32,152 nucleotides of DNA. It comes from UBA7398 sp947491605 (GTDB lineage: Bacteria > Actinomycetota > Actinomycetes > Nanopelagicales > Nanopelagicaceae). Location of the stretch: NCBI GenBank assembly GCA_947491605.1, contig CANLJW010000012.1:1-32152 (forward strand), written 5' to 3'. The notes beneath the pieces were generated by a model. It saw nothing but the letters and a program-made list of their open reading frames with translations. It was not told where the DNA came from and did no database searches. Positions 16,071 through 23,777 of the stretch are shown in pieces (within the stretch, counting starts at the first letter, position 1; every line of letters starts with the position of its first letter). Both the position numbers and the translations under genes were made by a program.

Positions 16071-17507
16071 TCACCCCCGTGATTGTTGTTTAATCCGGTT
16101 AGTTAGTTCTGTAACCTGATTAAAAATTGATCGGCGCTCAGCCATTAATTGTCGGATTTTTCGATCAGCGTGCATAACTGTGGTGTGGTCACGACCGCCA
16201 AAAGCTTGTCCGATTTTAGGAAGCGAAAGCTCGGTTAGTTCCCGGCAGAGGTACATTGCGATTTGGCGGGCATTAACTAAAACCCGAGATCGGGAGCTAC
16301 CACATAAATCCTCAACACTAAGGCTGAAGTAAGCCGCGGTTTGGGCCATGATCGTGGCGCCGGTTATTTCTGGGCCACCCTCACTAGGAATTAAATCTTT
16401 TAATACGATCTCCGCAAGTGAAAGATCAACACCTTGCCGGTTCAAACTAGCAAAAGCTGTCACGCGAATTAACGCACCTTCCAATTCACGAATGTTTGTT
16501 GAAATTTTACTAGCGATATATTCCAACACATCATCTGGCGCATTTAATTTATCTTGCGCGGCTTTTTTCCGAAGAATCGCAATTCGAGTTTCTAACTCAG
16601 GCGGTTGGATATCGGTAATTAAACCCCATTCAAACCGACTACGTAACCGATCCTCTAAAGTCGTTAATTGTTTCGGTGGCCGATCACTTGAAATCACAAT
16701 TTGTTTATTAGCGTTATATAAAGTGTTGAAGGTATGGAAAAACTCTTCTTGAGTCCGCTCTTTATTTTCTAAAAATTGAATATCGTCAACCAATAAAATA
16801 TCTAAATCGCGGTAACGGCGCTGGAAGACCGAAGCTTTGTCATCACGAATCGAGTTAATAAAATCATTTGTAAATTCCTCACTAGAGACATAACGAACTC
16901 GAAGTCCACCATATAATTCTTTAGCGTAGGCGCCAATTGCATGCAATAAATGGGTTTTTCCCAATCCAGATTCACCGTAAATAAATAGCGGGTTATAAGC
17001 TTTTGCTGGCGCTTCTGCTACTGCAACAGCAGCCGCGTGCGCAAACCGGTTAGATGCACCAATTACAAAAGTTTCAAAAATATATCTAGGGTTTAATTGG
17101 GATTGTTCATTAGTTTTACTTGGGGTTGTATTAGTGCGCCCAGTTCCAGCACGGGGTGTTATTGGATCTAGATCAATCTCAACTTCTAACGGCTGAATCA
17201 AATCCAAATTTTCCAACTCTTCATCAACAGTTACTGCGATGCTGATTCGTTCACCAGTTTCATTTGAAAGAGCTTCATTCAAAACCACGCGGAGCCGACT
17301 CTCTAAAACATCTTTAGCAAAAACATTCGGCGCGGCAAGTAATAAATTTGATCCACCATCACTTTTAATTAATCCAAGAGGTTTGGTAAGTGTTAAGAAG
17401 GCTCGGTGTTGCGGCGCATCTGTTGATACTTTTTCAATCACAGCACCCCATAAAGATTTAAGGTCTAATTCCACCTCTTGGCCTGTGCTCTGATTTGTGA
17501 TCAACAT
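16071..17507 (-). CDS. dnaA: Chromosomal replication initiator DnaA
   Basis: AAA+ initiator that binds the surrounding DnaA boxes and melts the origin. Domain I is about 1-95 (LWGAVIEKV onwards). A short Asn/Thr/Pro-rich domain II linker covers 112-138. The AAA+ domain III begins at LNPRYIFETFVIG, with Walker A GESGLGKT (178-185), Walker B ILLVDD (237-242) and sensor/box VII region ISTNIRELEGAL. Domain IV has the DnaA signature GGRDHTTVMHADRKI (437-451). The linker is far shorter than in Streptomyces, giving 478 residues. ATG 17507 has a clear GAGGT Shine-Dalgarno, and a perfect DnaA box lies at 17520, 13 bases upstream of the ATG, suggesting autoregulation. Confidence 0.99.
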   Translation of the reverse strand: MLITNQSTGQEVELDLKSLWGAVIEKVSTDAPQHRAFLTLTKPLGLIKSDGGSNLLLAAPNVFAKDVLESRLRVVLNEALSNETGERISIAVTVDEELENLDLIQPLEVEIDLDPITPRAGTGRTNTTPSKTNEQSQLNPRYIFETFVIGASNRFAHAAAVAVAEAPAKAYNPLFIYGESGLGKTHLLHAIGAYAKELYGGLRVRYVSSEEFTNDFINSIRDDKASVFQRRYRDLDILLVDDIQFLENKERTQEEFFHTFNTLYNANKQIVISSDRPPKQLTTLEDRLRSRFEWGLITDIQPPELETRIAILRKKAAQDKLNAPDDVLEYIASKISTNIRELEGALIRVTAFASLNRQGVDLSLAEIVLKDLIPSEGGPEITGATIMAQTAAYFSLSVEDLCGSSRSRVLVNARQIAMYLCRELTELSLPKIGQAFGGRDHTTVMHADRKIRQLMAERRSIFNQVTELTNRIKQQSRG

Positions 17508-17519
17508 CCAACTACCTCA

Positions 17520-17714
17520 TTATCCACATAGTTATCCACAGGCTGTGGTCTAAACCCAACCTTTACCCTTTATTAACCCTCAAAACCATCTTTTTCAGTG
17601 GTTCCTGTGGATAGAGCCAAAAACTAGAGTGGAAACTGAATAAAAGCAAGTGGTTATCCACACCAATATTGGCGATCTGGCCGAAACACCCCAGTTTGAC
17701 CATAGTTATCCACG
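17520..17714. other. oriC: oriC, rpmH-dnaA half: DnaA boxes
   Basis: The 320-base gene-free interval 17508-17827 contains perfect TTATCCACA boxes at 17520-17528, 17532-17540 and 17654-17662. One-mismatch boxes are TGTGGATAG at 17606-17614 (minus sense) and TTATCCACG at 17706-17714. The first pair lies next to the dnaA Shine-Dalgarno. The rest of the interval holds a small GGTCG/CGACC hairpin (17751-17767) and the rpmH leader with AAAGGAG; I see no coding sequence. Confidence 0.75.
17531..17559 (-). promoter_or_regulatory. Possible dnaA promoter overlapping a DnaA box
   Basis: On the minus strand TTGGGT (17554-17559) and GATAAC (17531-17536) are separated by 17 bases. The -10 lies within the perfect DnaA box 17532-17540, so DnaA binding would block it. 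The leader would be about 15-20 bases and include GAGGT. The hexamer matches are moderate. Confidence 0.3.
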
Positions 17715-17827
17715 ACCTTTACCGTTACCCCCTGCTGTGGCCCCAAAAAAGGTCGGTGCATTTCGACCCGCTTGGAGTGGACGAAAGTCAGAAACTTTAG
17801 AGCTTTAAATTATCAAAGGAGCAAGAA

Positions 17828-17971
17828 ATGACAAAGCGCACTTTTCAGCCGAACAATCGTCGGCGCGCAAAGAAGCATGGTTTCCGCGCACGTATGGCTA
17901 CCCGTGGTGGTCGAGCAGTTCTTGCTGCTCGTCGTGCCAAAGGTCGCGTTCGCATCTCTGCATCTGCGTAA
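17828..17971 (+). CDS. rpmH: 50S ribosomal protein L34
   Basis: A 47-residue, strongly basic protein starting MTKRTFQPNNRRRAKKHGFR and ending GRVRISASA, the typical L34 sequence of the large ribosomal subunit near the exit tunnel. It starts with ATG and has AAAGGAG five bases upstream. First gene of the rpmH-rnpA-yidD-yidC operon reading rightward from the origin. Its GC-rich third codon positions (CGC, CGT, GCA) fit a highly expressed gene. Confidence 0.98.
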   Translation: MTKRTFQPNNRRRAKKHGFRARMATRGGRAVLAARRAKGRVRISASA

Positions 17972-17974
17972 CTC

Positions 17975-18322
17975 GTGCTTGCGTCATTAAACCGACTCAC
18001 TTCTAGCACCGATTTCGCTCGCACTACAAAATCCGGGGCTAGAGCTTCTACGCGAACACTCGCTGGTTACATTATTGCTGAGCCTTCGCTATCTGAAACA
18101 AAAATAGGTTTTATTGTTTCTAAATCAATCGGTGGCTCAGTTTCACGCCATCGAGTAACTCGTCAACTTCGTCACCTTTCCAAAGAACAATTCCACCTAC
18201 TTCCCCAAAAATCATTAGTTGTGGTCCGTGCTATCCAAAACACTAAAGACTATTCAAACGAGACAACACAGTTGTTTAATAAATTATCTGAGAAGTTCAA
18301 ACTGAGTTCGGTGGTGAAATGA
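17975..18322 (+). CDS. rnpA: Ribonuclease P protein component
   Basis: Protein subunit of RNase P, which matures tRNA 5' ends by helping the RNA subunit bind leader sequences. The 115 residues show the family's core: GFIVSKSIGGSVSRHRVTRQ (81 to about 60 residues from the end), where the classic RNR motif reads RHR, as in several actinobacteria. The N-terminus LNRLTSSTDFARTTKSG matches the first strand region. GTG start, 3 bases after rpmH, without an independent Shine-Dalgarno. It overlaps yidD as ATGA. Confidence 0.95.
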   Translation: MLASLNRLTSSTDFARTTKSGARASTRTLAGYIIAEPSLSETKIGFIVSKSIGGSVSRHRVTRQLRHLSKEQFHLLPQKSLVVVRAIQNTKDYSNETTQLFNKLSEKFKLSSVVK

Positions 18323-18603
18323 GACGCTCATTAATTTTTTTAATCAATGGTTACCAAAAATGGATCTCACCAGCTTTCGTACCGCGCTGTAAGTACTACC
18401 CTTCTTGCTCAACCTACACAATGAACGCAATCCAACAATTTGGTGTCAAAGGTTTCATTTTAACGTTATGGCGATTTGTTCGGTGTAACCCATGGTCGCA
18501 CGGCGGCGTCGATTACGTACCAACCAATTTCACTTTTAAAACACACCACGAAAACCCAGCAAAAAACCTTGATTTATCAAGAGAATCAGTAGGAGTTAAC
18601 TAA
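18319..18603 (+). CDS. yidD: Membrane protein insertion efficiency factor YidD
   Basis: Small membrane-associated protein that promotes YidC-dependent insertion in relatives. The family signature is clear: FLINGYQKWISP at 7-18, then PRCKYYPSCSTYTMNAI with two conserved cysteines, GFILTLWRFVRCNPWSHGG with a third. It has 94 residues. The ATG overlaps the rnpA stop (ATGA) and its stop overlaps the yidC ATG (TAATG), so rnpA, yidD and yidC are a tightly coupled cluster. Confidence 0.96.
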   Translation: MRRSLIFLINGYQKWISPAFVPRCKYYPSCSTYTMNAIQQFGVKGFILTLWRFVRCNPWSHGGVDYVPTNFTFKTHHENPAKNLDLSRESVGVN

Positions 18604-19514
18604 TGGGATCAATTCTAAATCCTCTTTACACCGCGGTATCTGCAGTAATTATGGCTATCCATAAAGTTTTAAGCCCAATTTTTGGAACTGACAGTGGTGT
18701 TACTTGGACGCTTGCAATTGTTGGTTTAGTTATTTTAATCCGTATTATTTTAATTCCATTGTTTGTTAAGCAAATTAAAAGTCAACGCGCTCTTACTGCG
18801 CTACAACCACACATGAAGGCGATTCAAACAAAATATAAAGATGACCGCCAAAAACAATCTGAAGAGATGATGAAGCTTTATAAAGAACATAAAACAAACC
18901 CACTAGCTTCTTGTTTTCCAATACTCGCACAAGCACCAATTTTCTTTGCGCTCTTTACAGTACTAAATGGAATTGGAAAAAATCCACCACAAAAACATGG
19001 CGTACTAACCCAAGATGATGTGGTATCTGCGGCCGCTGCCAAATTCTTTGGTGCGCCAATCTCACAAACATTTTTAGGATCAGATATCACGATCGTTAAA
19101 GTTGTTACTGTTATTTTAATTGCGTTCATGTCGGCAACGACATTCACAACCCAAAAACAGTTAATGACAAAAGGCATGCCAAAGATGTCAACCCAAAACA
19201 ATATGATGTTGCAACAACAAAAAATTATGCTCTACTTATTTCCAGTAATATTTGCAGTATCTGGTGTTAATTTTCCAGTCGGAGTTTTAATTTATTGGTC
19301 CACTACTAACTTGTGGACTTGGGGCCAACAGTTCTATGTAATTAAACGAAACCCAACACCTGGATCGCCGGCATATGAAGAGTTAGAGGCAAAAAAAGCT
19401 AAAAAATCTGGAATTGCCCCAACCGAAGAGATTGGTGGCGGGGTAGCGGTCGAGGAACCTAAGAGCCAACGGCAGCAACCAAAACGAAGTAATAAAAAGA
19501 AGAAAAGGAAGTAA
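18603..19514 (+). CDS. yidC: Membrane protein insertase YidC
   Basis: Oxa1/YidC/Alb3 insertase that places membrane proteins into the bilayer, alone or with SecYEG. The 303-residue protein has an N-terminal membrane segment, LVILIRIILIPLFVKQIKSQ with the groove arginine followed by an amphipathic coiled region (about 60-98), then helices around LASCFPILAQAPIFFALFTV, VVTVILIAFMSATTF and the C-terminal VGVLIYWSTTNLWTWGQQ. The tail ends in KRSNKKKKRK, a basic ribosome-binding type tail. As usual for Gram-positives it lacks the large periplasmic domain. Confidence 0.97.
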   Translation: MGSILNPLYTAVSAVIMAIHKVLSPIFGTDSGVTWTLAIVGLVILIRIILIPLFVKQIKSQRALTALQPHMKAIQTKYKDDRQKQSEEMMKLYKEHKTNPLASCFPILAQAPIFFALFTVLNGIGKNPPQKHGVLTQDDVVSAAAAKFFGAPISQTFLGSDITIVKVVTVILIAFMSATTFTTQKQLMTKGMPKMSTQNNMMLQQQKIMLYLFPVIFAVSGVNFPVGVLIYWSTTNLWTWGQQFYVIKRNPTPGSPAYEELEAKKAKKSGIAPTEEIGGGVAVEEPKSQRQQPKRSNKKKKRK

Positions 19515-19516
19515 AA

Positions 19517-19547
19517 GCGACAAATAGTATAAAAACTATCAAATCGC
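19517..19547 (+). other. AT-rich stem-loop between yidC and jag
   Basis: Nested inverted repeats GCGA/TCGC (19517-19520, 19544-19547) and ATAGT/ACTAT (19524-19528, 19535-19539) enclose a 6-base loop. It lies 3 bases after the yidC stop in the 66-base spacer before jag. It may be a weak terminator or RNA-processing site; TAGTAT within it could also serve as a -10. Confidence 0.3.
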
Positions 19548-19580
19548 CCAGAAATTTAGTACCTAACGAAAGGTAAAACC

Positions 19581-20099
19581 ATGGCACCAAATAAGGAAGC
19601 AGTAGTAGTAGAAACAACCGAAAAAACTGAGGAAAAAAGTTTAGTTGCTCGCTTGGAAGAAGAGGGCGATGTCGCTGCGGATTATTTAGAAGGGTTGTTG
19701 GATATCGCTGACCTCGATGGCGATATCGAAATTGGGATGGAGAACGACCGCGCCACACTTTCAATTGAAGGTGGCGAGTTAAGCCACTTAGTTGGCCGCG
19801 AAGGTGAAGTTCTAGACTCAATCCAAGAGCTAACCCGGTTAGCAGTCCAAACCGCTACTGGCGAACGCTCTCGCTTAATGCTCGACATTGATGGCTTCCG
19901 CGTCAACAAAAAAGAAACCTTGGCCGAACTAGCGCTAAAGATCGCCGAAGAGGTCAAAGCTTCTGGGGAATCAGTGAAACTAGCCCCAATGAACGCATTT
20001 GAGCGAAAAGTCATCCACGACACCATTCAAAAGACTGGGTTGAGTAGCGAATCTGAAGGCGAAGACCCAGATCGTTGCGTGGTAGTCCTTCCCGCTTGA
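19581..20099 (+). CDS. jag: Jag/KhpB-like RNA-binding protein (KH + R3H)
   Basis: RNA-binding protein of the SpoIIIJ-associated family. After an acidic Glu/Thr/Val-rich lead (1-40) comes a KH domain with the GxxG loop in HLVGREGEVL (about 70-80) and a C-terminal R3H domain with MNAFERKVIHDT and ESEGEDPDRCVVVLP. The separate Jag-N domain of Firmicutes is absent, as in other actinobacteria; 172 residues. In streptococci and clostridia, relatives affect cell elongation and small-RNA biology. ATG start with AAAGGT. The stop overlaps a possible rsmG TTG start. Codon usage is more GC-rich than in yidC. Confidence 0.92.
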   Translation: MAPNKEAVVVETTEKTEEKSLVARLEEEGDVAADYLEGLLDIADLDGDIEIGMENDRATLSIEGGELSHLVGREGEVLDSIQELTRLAVQTATGERSRLMLDIDGFRVNKKETLAELALKIAEEVKASGESVKLAPMNAFERKVIHDTIQKTGLSSESEGEDPDRCVVVLPA

Positions 20100-20698
20100 G
20101 CGTTTCACGTGAAACTTTAACTCAGACCTATTTCCCAAAAAAAGGCCCCGAGTTAGCCCGTTACGCCGAACTCCTAGAAACCGTGGCGGTTGAGCGCGGG
20201 ATCATTGGTCCAAGCGAAGGGCCAAAAGTTTGGGAGCGCCATATTGAAAACTGTGTTCCAATAACCACCCTTTTTACCGAAGGCGCAACAGTTGGAGATA
20301 TCGGCTCTGGTGCCGGGCTTCCTGGAATCATAATTGCGCTCGCCCGCCCAGATTTAAAAATTACCCTAATCGAACCGCTACAACGCCGGGTCGATTTTTT
20401 AAACGAGGTTATCGCCGAGCTCGGATTAGATGTGACTGTCCATCGCGGCAAGGCCAAATCTTTAACAAAACCCTTTCATTACGTAACCGCCCGCGCAGTC
20501 GCACCCCTTGCCCGGCTAATTCCATCCACTTGGCACCTGGTTCGACCCAATGGCGCACTTTTGGCGATCAAAGGGGAGTCAGCGGCGGCGGAATTGAGCG
20601 CTGCGCTCCTACCAAAAGGCGCGACCGCACGAATAATTGAGTTAAATATCGGAGAACTGCCCGTCAGCCGCATAGCTGAGGTCATAAAGGCTGGTTAA
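20096..20698 (+). CDS. rsmG: 16S rRNA (guanine-N7) methyltransferase RsmG
   Basis: SAM-dependent methyltransferase acting on G527 of 16S rRNA (E. coli numbering), a known low-level streptomycin-resistance locus when lost. SAM motif I is VGDIGSGAGLPGI, followed by ITLIEPLQRRVDFLNEV. The actinobacterial form ERGIIGPSEGPKVWERHIENC precedes it. I favour TTG 20096 (TTGA overlap with jag) over TTG 20075 because it gives the usual short lead. Its first codons (V-S-R-E-T) are encoded by a parS site. About 200 residues, normal length. Confidence 0.94.
   Translation: MSVSRETLTQTYFPKKGPELARYAELLETVAVERGIIGPSEGPKVWERHIENCVPITTLFTEGATVGDIGSGAGLPGIIIALARPDLKITLIEPLQRRVDFLNEVIAELGLDVTVHRGKAKSLTKPFHYVTARAVAPLARLIPSTWHLVRPNGALLAIKGESAAAELSAALLPKGATARIIELNIGELPVSRIAEVIKAG
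20101..20116. promoter_or_regulatory. parS: parS centromere site 1 (within rsmG start)
   Basis: The 14-base perfect palindrome GTTTCACGTGAAAC (20102-20115) matches the core of the bacterial parS consensus TGTTTCACGTGAAACA; only the outermost base on each side differs. It lies in the first codons of rsmG, 600 bases from the second site and next to parA/parB, as in many actinobacteria. Confidence 0.9.
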
Positions 20699-20706
20699 CT
20701 ACCGCC

Positions 20707-21606
20707 GTGACTGATTCACGTGAAACAAATTCCGAAAAACGCGTAATCGGAATCAAACGCCTCAAAGAGCCGATGCCAAAACCGATTAAAACTCGGATTT
20801 TCACTGTCGCCAACCAGAAGGGCGGGGTCGGCAAAACCACCTCCGCGGTCAATATCGCCGCCGCGCTTTCGATGGGTGGCCTCCGCACTTTAGTAATCGA
20901 CTTAGATCCGCAAGGAAATGCAAGCACCGCGTTTTCAATTGCGCGCGATGATGTTGCTGGAATGTTTGAAGTAATTACACGCGATCTTCCAATGAGTGAA
21001 GTTGTAATTAAAGTCGCGGGCTATCCGCATCTTGAATGCGCACCAGCAACACAATCGTTAGCAAACGCAGAAGTAGAACTCGTTCCAATGGTTGCGCGCG
21101 AACTTAGATTAAAAAAAGCGCTACAAACTTTCTTATTAGAACGCGCAAACAAAGGCGAACGAATTGATTATGTAATTATTGATTGCCCACCAAGTTTAGG
21201 TTTATTAACTATCAATGCACTTGTCGCAGCAGAAGAGTTAATGATTCCAATTCAATGCGAATATTATTCTTTAGAAGGTTTAGCGCTATTACTTCACACA
21301 GTTTCATTGGTGCAAGAACATTTAAATCAAAATATTAAATTAACCACTATTGTTTTAACAATGTTTGATGGTAGAACTCGATTAGCAAACGATGTTGCAG
21401 ATAGTGTTCGCGCACATTATCCAAAAGAGTTAATCGACATTCCGATTCCACGGGCGGTTAGAATTTCAGAAGCTCCTTCATACGGTCAAACTGTTATGAC
21501 TTACGATCCACTTTCCATCGGCGCGCAGTCATACATGGCCGTTGCGCGCGAAATCGCGGTTCGTGGCAGTGCGGTTAATCCAATTCAACAACAGGAGATT
21601 AGTTGA
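20707..21606 (+). CDS. parA: Chromosome-partitioning ATPase ParA (Soj)
   Basis: Deviant Walker A ATPase that binds DNA nonspecifically and moves ParB-parS complexes. KGGVGKTTSAVNIAAAL is at about 38-54, with the signature lysine KGG and P-loop lysine. DLDPQGNAST follows (about 66-75), and the switch region IIDCPPSLGLLTINAL is near 158-173. The 299-residue protein has a basic N-terminal extension (1-32). GTG start, no good Shine-Dalgarno, 8 bases after rsmG. The second parS site covers codons 2-7 (residues D-S-R-E-T). Third-position GC drops sharply after about base 20940. Confidence 0.96.
   Translation: MTDSRETNSEKRVIGIKRLKEPMPKPIKTRIFTVANQKGGVGKTTSAVNIAAALSMGGLRTLVIDLDPQGNASTAFSIARDDVAGMFEVITRDLPMSEVVIKVAGYPHLECAPATQSLANAEVELVPMVARELRLKKALQTFLLERANKGERIDYVIIDCPPSLGLLTINALVAAEELMIPIQCEYYSLEGLALLLHTVSLVQEHLNQNIKLTTIVLTMFDGRTRLANDVADSVRAHYPKELIDIPIPRAVRISEAPSYGQTVMTYDPLSIGAQSYMAVAREIAVRGSAVNPIQQQEIS
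20712..20727. promoter_or_regulatory. parS: parS centromere site 2 (within parA start)
   Basis: TGATTCACGTGAAACA differs from the consensus TGTTTCACGTGAAACA at one base. It overlaps codons 2-7 of parA, so ParB binding here could also affect parAB expression. Confidence 0.9.
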
Positions 21607-22469
21607 TGAACGCGCGTAAAGGTGGGCTTGGCCGAAACTTAGATTCATTAATTCCAACCGCCATCAAACTTCCTGGAAGCGAAACCGTAATTGCGGACCG
21701 AGATGAAGTTTTATTATCTGCAATTAAACCAAACCCAAAACAACCACGAACAGTTTTTGATGAAGATGGCTTAAAAGAGTTAGCAGCATCAATAAAAGAG
21801 GTTGGTTTGCTACAACCGCCAGTAGTTCGAAAAAGTGGCGCCGATACCTACGAATTAATCATGGGCGAACGGCGGGTTCGCGCGGCAAAATTAGCTGGCT
21901 TAACTTCAATTCCAGTAATTATTCGTCAAACTCCCGATAACGAATTGCTCCGCGAAGCAATCTTAGAAAATATCCACCGTAGCCAATTAAATGCGCTAGA
22001 AGAAGCGGCTGCATACAACCAACTATTAACTGATTTTGGTTACACCCACGACGAGTTGGCTACAAAACTTGGAAAATCACGTCCGCTAATTTCTAACACA
22101 ATTCGCTTATTAAATTTACCGCCATCAGTACAACGCCGGGTTGCTGCCGGAACAATTTCAGCCGGCCATGCACGTGCGCTACTTGGATTGGCTGATCAAT
22201 ACGAAATCGAAAAACTTGCAAACCGAATTGTTGCTGAAGGTTTAAGCGTTCGGGCGACCGAAGAGATAATTTCACTTGGTGGTAAATCTCAAAGTACAAA
22301 GACTAAAAATAAATCAACCACATCGCCTGAAATTAAAGAACTTGGGGTTAGGTTGTCAGATGCGCTAGATACGCGGGTAAATATCGAGATGACTCAAAAA
22401 CGTGGCAAAATTGTCATCGAATTTGGATCCCTTGAAGATTTACATCGAATTATTGAGATAATTGATTAA
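21606..22469 (+). CDS. parB: Chromosome-partitioning protein ParB (Spo0J)
   Basis: CTP-dependent DNA clamp that loads at parS. The N-terminus has the ParA-activating basic motif GGLGRNLDSLIP. The CTP-binding domain shows IKPNPKQPR and GERRVRAAK (about 80-88). The helix-turn-helix domain includes YTHDELATKLGKSRPLISN and the following IRLLNLPP. A Lys/Ser/Thr-rich linker (about 219-235) leads to the C-terminal dimerisation domain. I chose ATG 21606, overlapping the parA stop and eight bases after AGGAG, over TTG 21603. 287 residues. It converges with the aminotransferase gene by 4 bases. Confidence 0.97.
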   Translation: MNARKGGLGRNLDSLIPTAIKLPGSETVIADRDEVLLSAIKPNPKQPRTVFDEDGLKELAASIKEVGLLQPPVVRKSGADTYELIMGERRVRAAKLAGLTSIPVIIRQTPDNELLREAILENIHRSQLNALEEAAAYNQLLTDFGYTHDELATKLGKSRPLISNTIRLLNLPPSVQRRVAAGTISAGHARALLGLADQYEIEKLANRIVAEGLSVRATEEIISLGGKSQSTKTKNKSTTSPEIKELGVRLSDALDTRVNIEMTQKRGKIVIEFGSLEDLHRIIEIID

Positions 22470-23728
22470 TTAAGCGCAATCCCACCGCTGCGTCGTTCCA
22501 TTTCTTGTTCGACCACACTAGCTAAAGATTTAATGCCTTCACGAATTCGTTCCGGGGTTGGATGGCAGTAAGAAAGTCGCAATGACCAAGAACCTAAACC
22601 GTCAGCATAAAACGCAGTTCCTGGAACATAAGCAACTTTCGCAACAATCGCTTTCGGCATCATCGCTTTAGTATCAATCTCTGGTGGCAAATTAACCCAG
22701 ATATAAAAACCACCTTGTGGTTTAGTCCAAGTTGCACCTTTAGGAAAATATTGATCCAAACTCTCTAACATCGCATCGCGTCGAACCTTATAAAGTTTAC
22801 AAAATGCAGTGATTTGATCGCGCCAAGGTTGGTCGGCTAAATAGCTAGAAATCGCCATCTGGGTAAAGTTCGAAGGGCAGAGAATCGAAGATTCACTCGC
22901 AATTACTAACTTCTCGCGTAGCGCAGCGGGCACTAACGCCCACCCAACCCGAAGCCCGGGCGCAATCGTCTTTGAAAACGATCCTAAGTAGATAACATTT
23001 TCAGAATCTTCCGCCCGCATTGCATTTGGCGATGGCCGCTCGAAACCTAGCAGTCCATAAGGATTATCTTCCACCACCATAATCTTTTCTTTCCGGCATA
23101 TTTCTAGAATCTCGGTGCGGCGATCTGCTGGGAGCAATACACCTGATGGGTTTTGGTAGTTAGGAATCAAATATAAAAATTTAATTTTTCGACCAGAAAA
23201 CCGAATTGTCTTAATCGCCTCACGCAAGGATTCTGGAACGATGCCATCTTGATCTAACTCAACATGCACAACTTGCGCTTCATATTGTTTGAAAGTTCCA
23301 AGCGCCCCAACATAAGAAGGTGCTTCAACTAAAACTACATCGCCTGGATCGATAAATATTCGGGAAATTAAATCAAGCGCTTGTTGTGAACCGGTAGTGA
23401 CAACAACATCATCTGGGTTTGCACGGATACCTTCCAACGCCATTACATCACAAATTTGTTCTCGCAATTTTGGATGGCCTTGTCCACTTCCATATTGCAA
23501 CGCTTCTTGCCCATGTTCGGTAATTAATTTTTTAACTAACCCAGCCATCATCTCCATCGGTAACGCTGAAAGATTTGGCATGCCACCCGCAAGTGAAACA
23601 ATTTCTGGACGGGAGGCAACCGCAAATAGCGAACGAATTTCACTAGCCTGCATACTGTTTGCTCGGCGCGCCAACCGCTCATCTAAATTCTCAGGCGCGT
23701 GGGTATGAAAGCGCGTTACATCTGTCAT
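22466..23728 (-). CDS. PLP-dependent aminotransferase, class I/II (LysN/MocR-catalytic type)
   Basis: Fold-type I aminotransferase; substrate not known. The PLP lysine is Lys253 in GSFSKTIAPGLRVGW. Other PLP contacts are NPSG (193-196) with Asn193 and EDNPYG with Asp221. The tyrosine of APSYVG lies upstream. The arrangement SLAGGMPNLSALP, LQYGSGQGHPKLRE and VVTTGSQQALDLI is typical of the aromatic/2-aminoadipate aminotransferases whose catalytic domain also occurs in MocR regulators; there is no helix-turn-helix domain here. 420 residues. A gene of this type often sits beside parB in actinobacteria. It lies 49 bases downstream of cwlM on the same strand. Confidence 0.88.
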   Translation of the reverse strand: MTDVTRFHTHAPENLDERLARRANSMQASEIRSLFAVASRPEIVSLAGGMPNLSALPMEMMAGLVKKLITEHGQEALQYGSGQGHPKLREQICDVMALEGIRANPDDVVVTTGSQQALDLISRIFIDPGDVVLVEAPSYVGALGTFKQYEAQVVHVELDQDGIVPESLREAIKTIRFSGRKIKFLYLIPNYQNPSGVLLPADRRTEILEICRKEKIMVVEDNPYGLLGFERPSPNAMRAEDSENVIYLGSFSKTIAPGLRVGWALVPAALREKLVIASESSILCPSNFTQMAISSYLADQPWRDQITAFCKLYKVRRDAMLESLDQYFPKGATWTKPQGGFYIWVNLPPEIDTKAMMPKAIVAKVAYVPGTAFYADGLGSWSLRLSYCHPTPERIREGIKSLASVVEQEMERRSGGIALN

Positions 23729-23777
23729 TTAATTATTCTGCCATATTTGGCGTGAACGCGGTTTGAAAATAATTTCA

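Noticed and set aside
17751..17767. GGTCG/CGACC hairpin as a terminator
   Set aside because: Five-base stem with a 7-base loop, no U-run, and it lies in the rpmH leader rather than after a gene.
22167..22174. GCACGTGC inside parB as a parS site
   Set aside because: Flanking bases do not fit the parS consensus; it encodes the conserved HARAL stretch.
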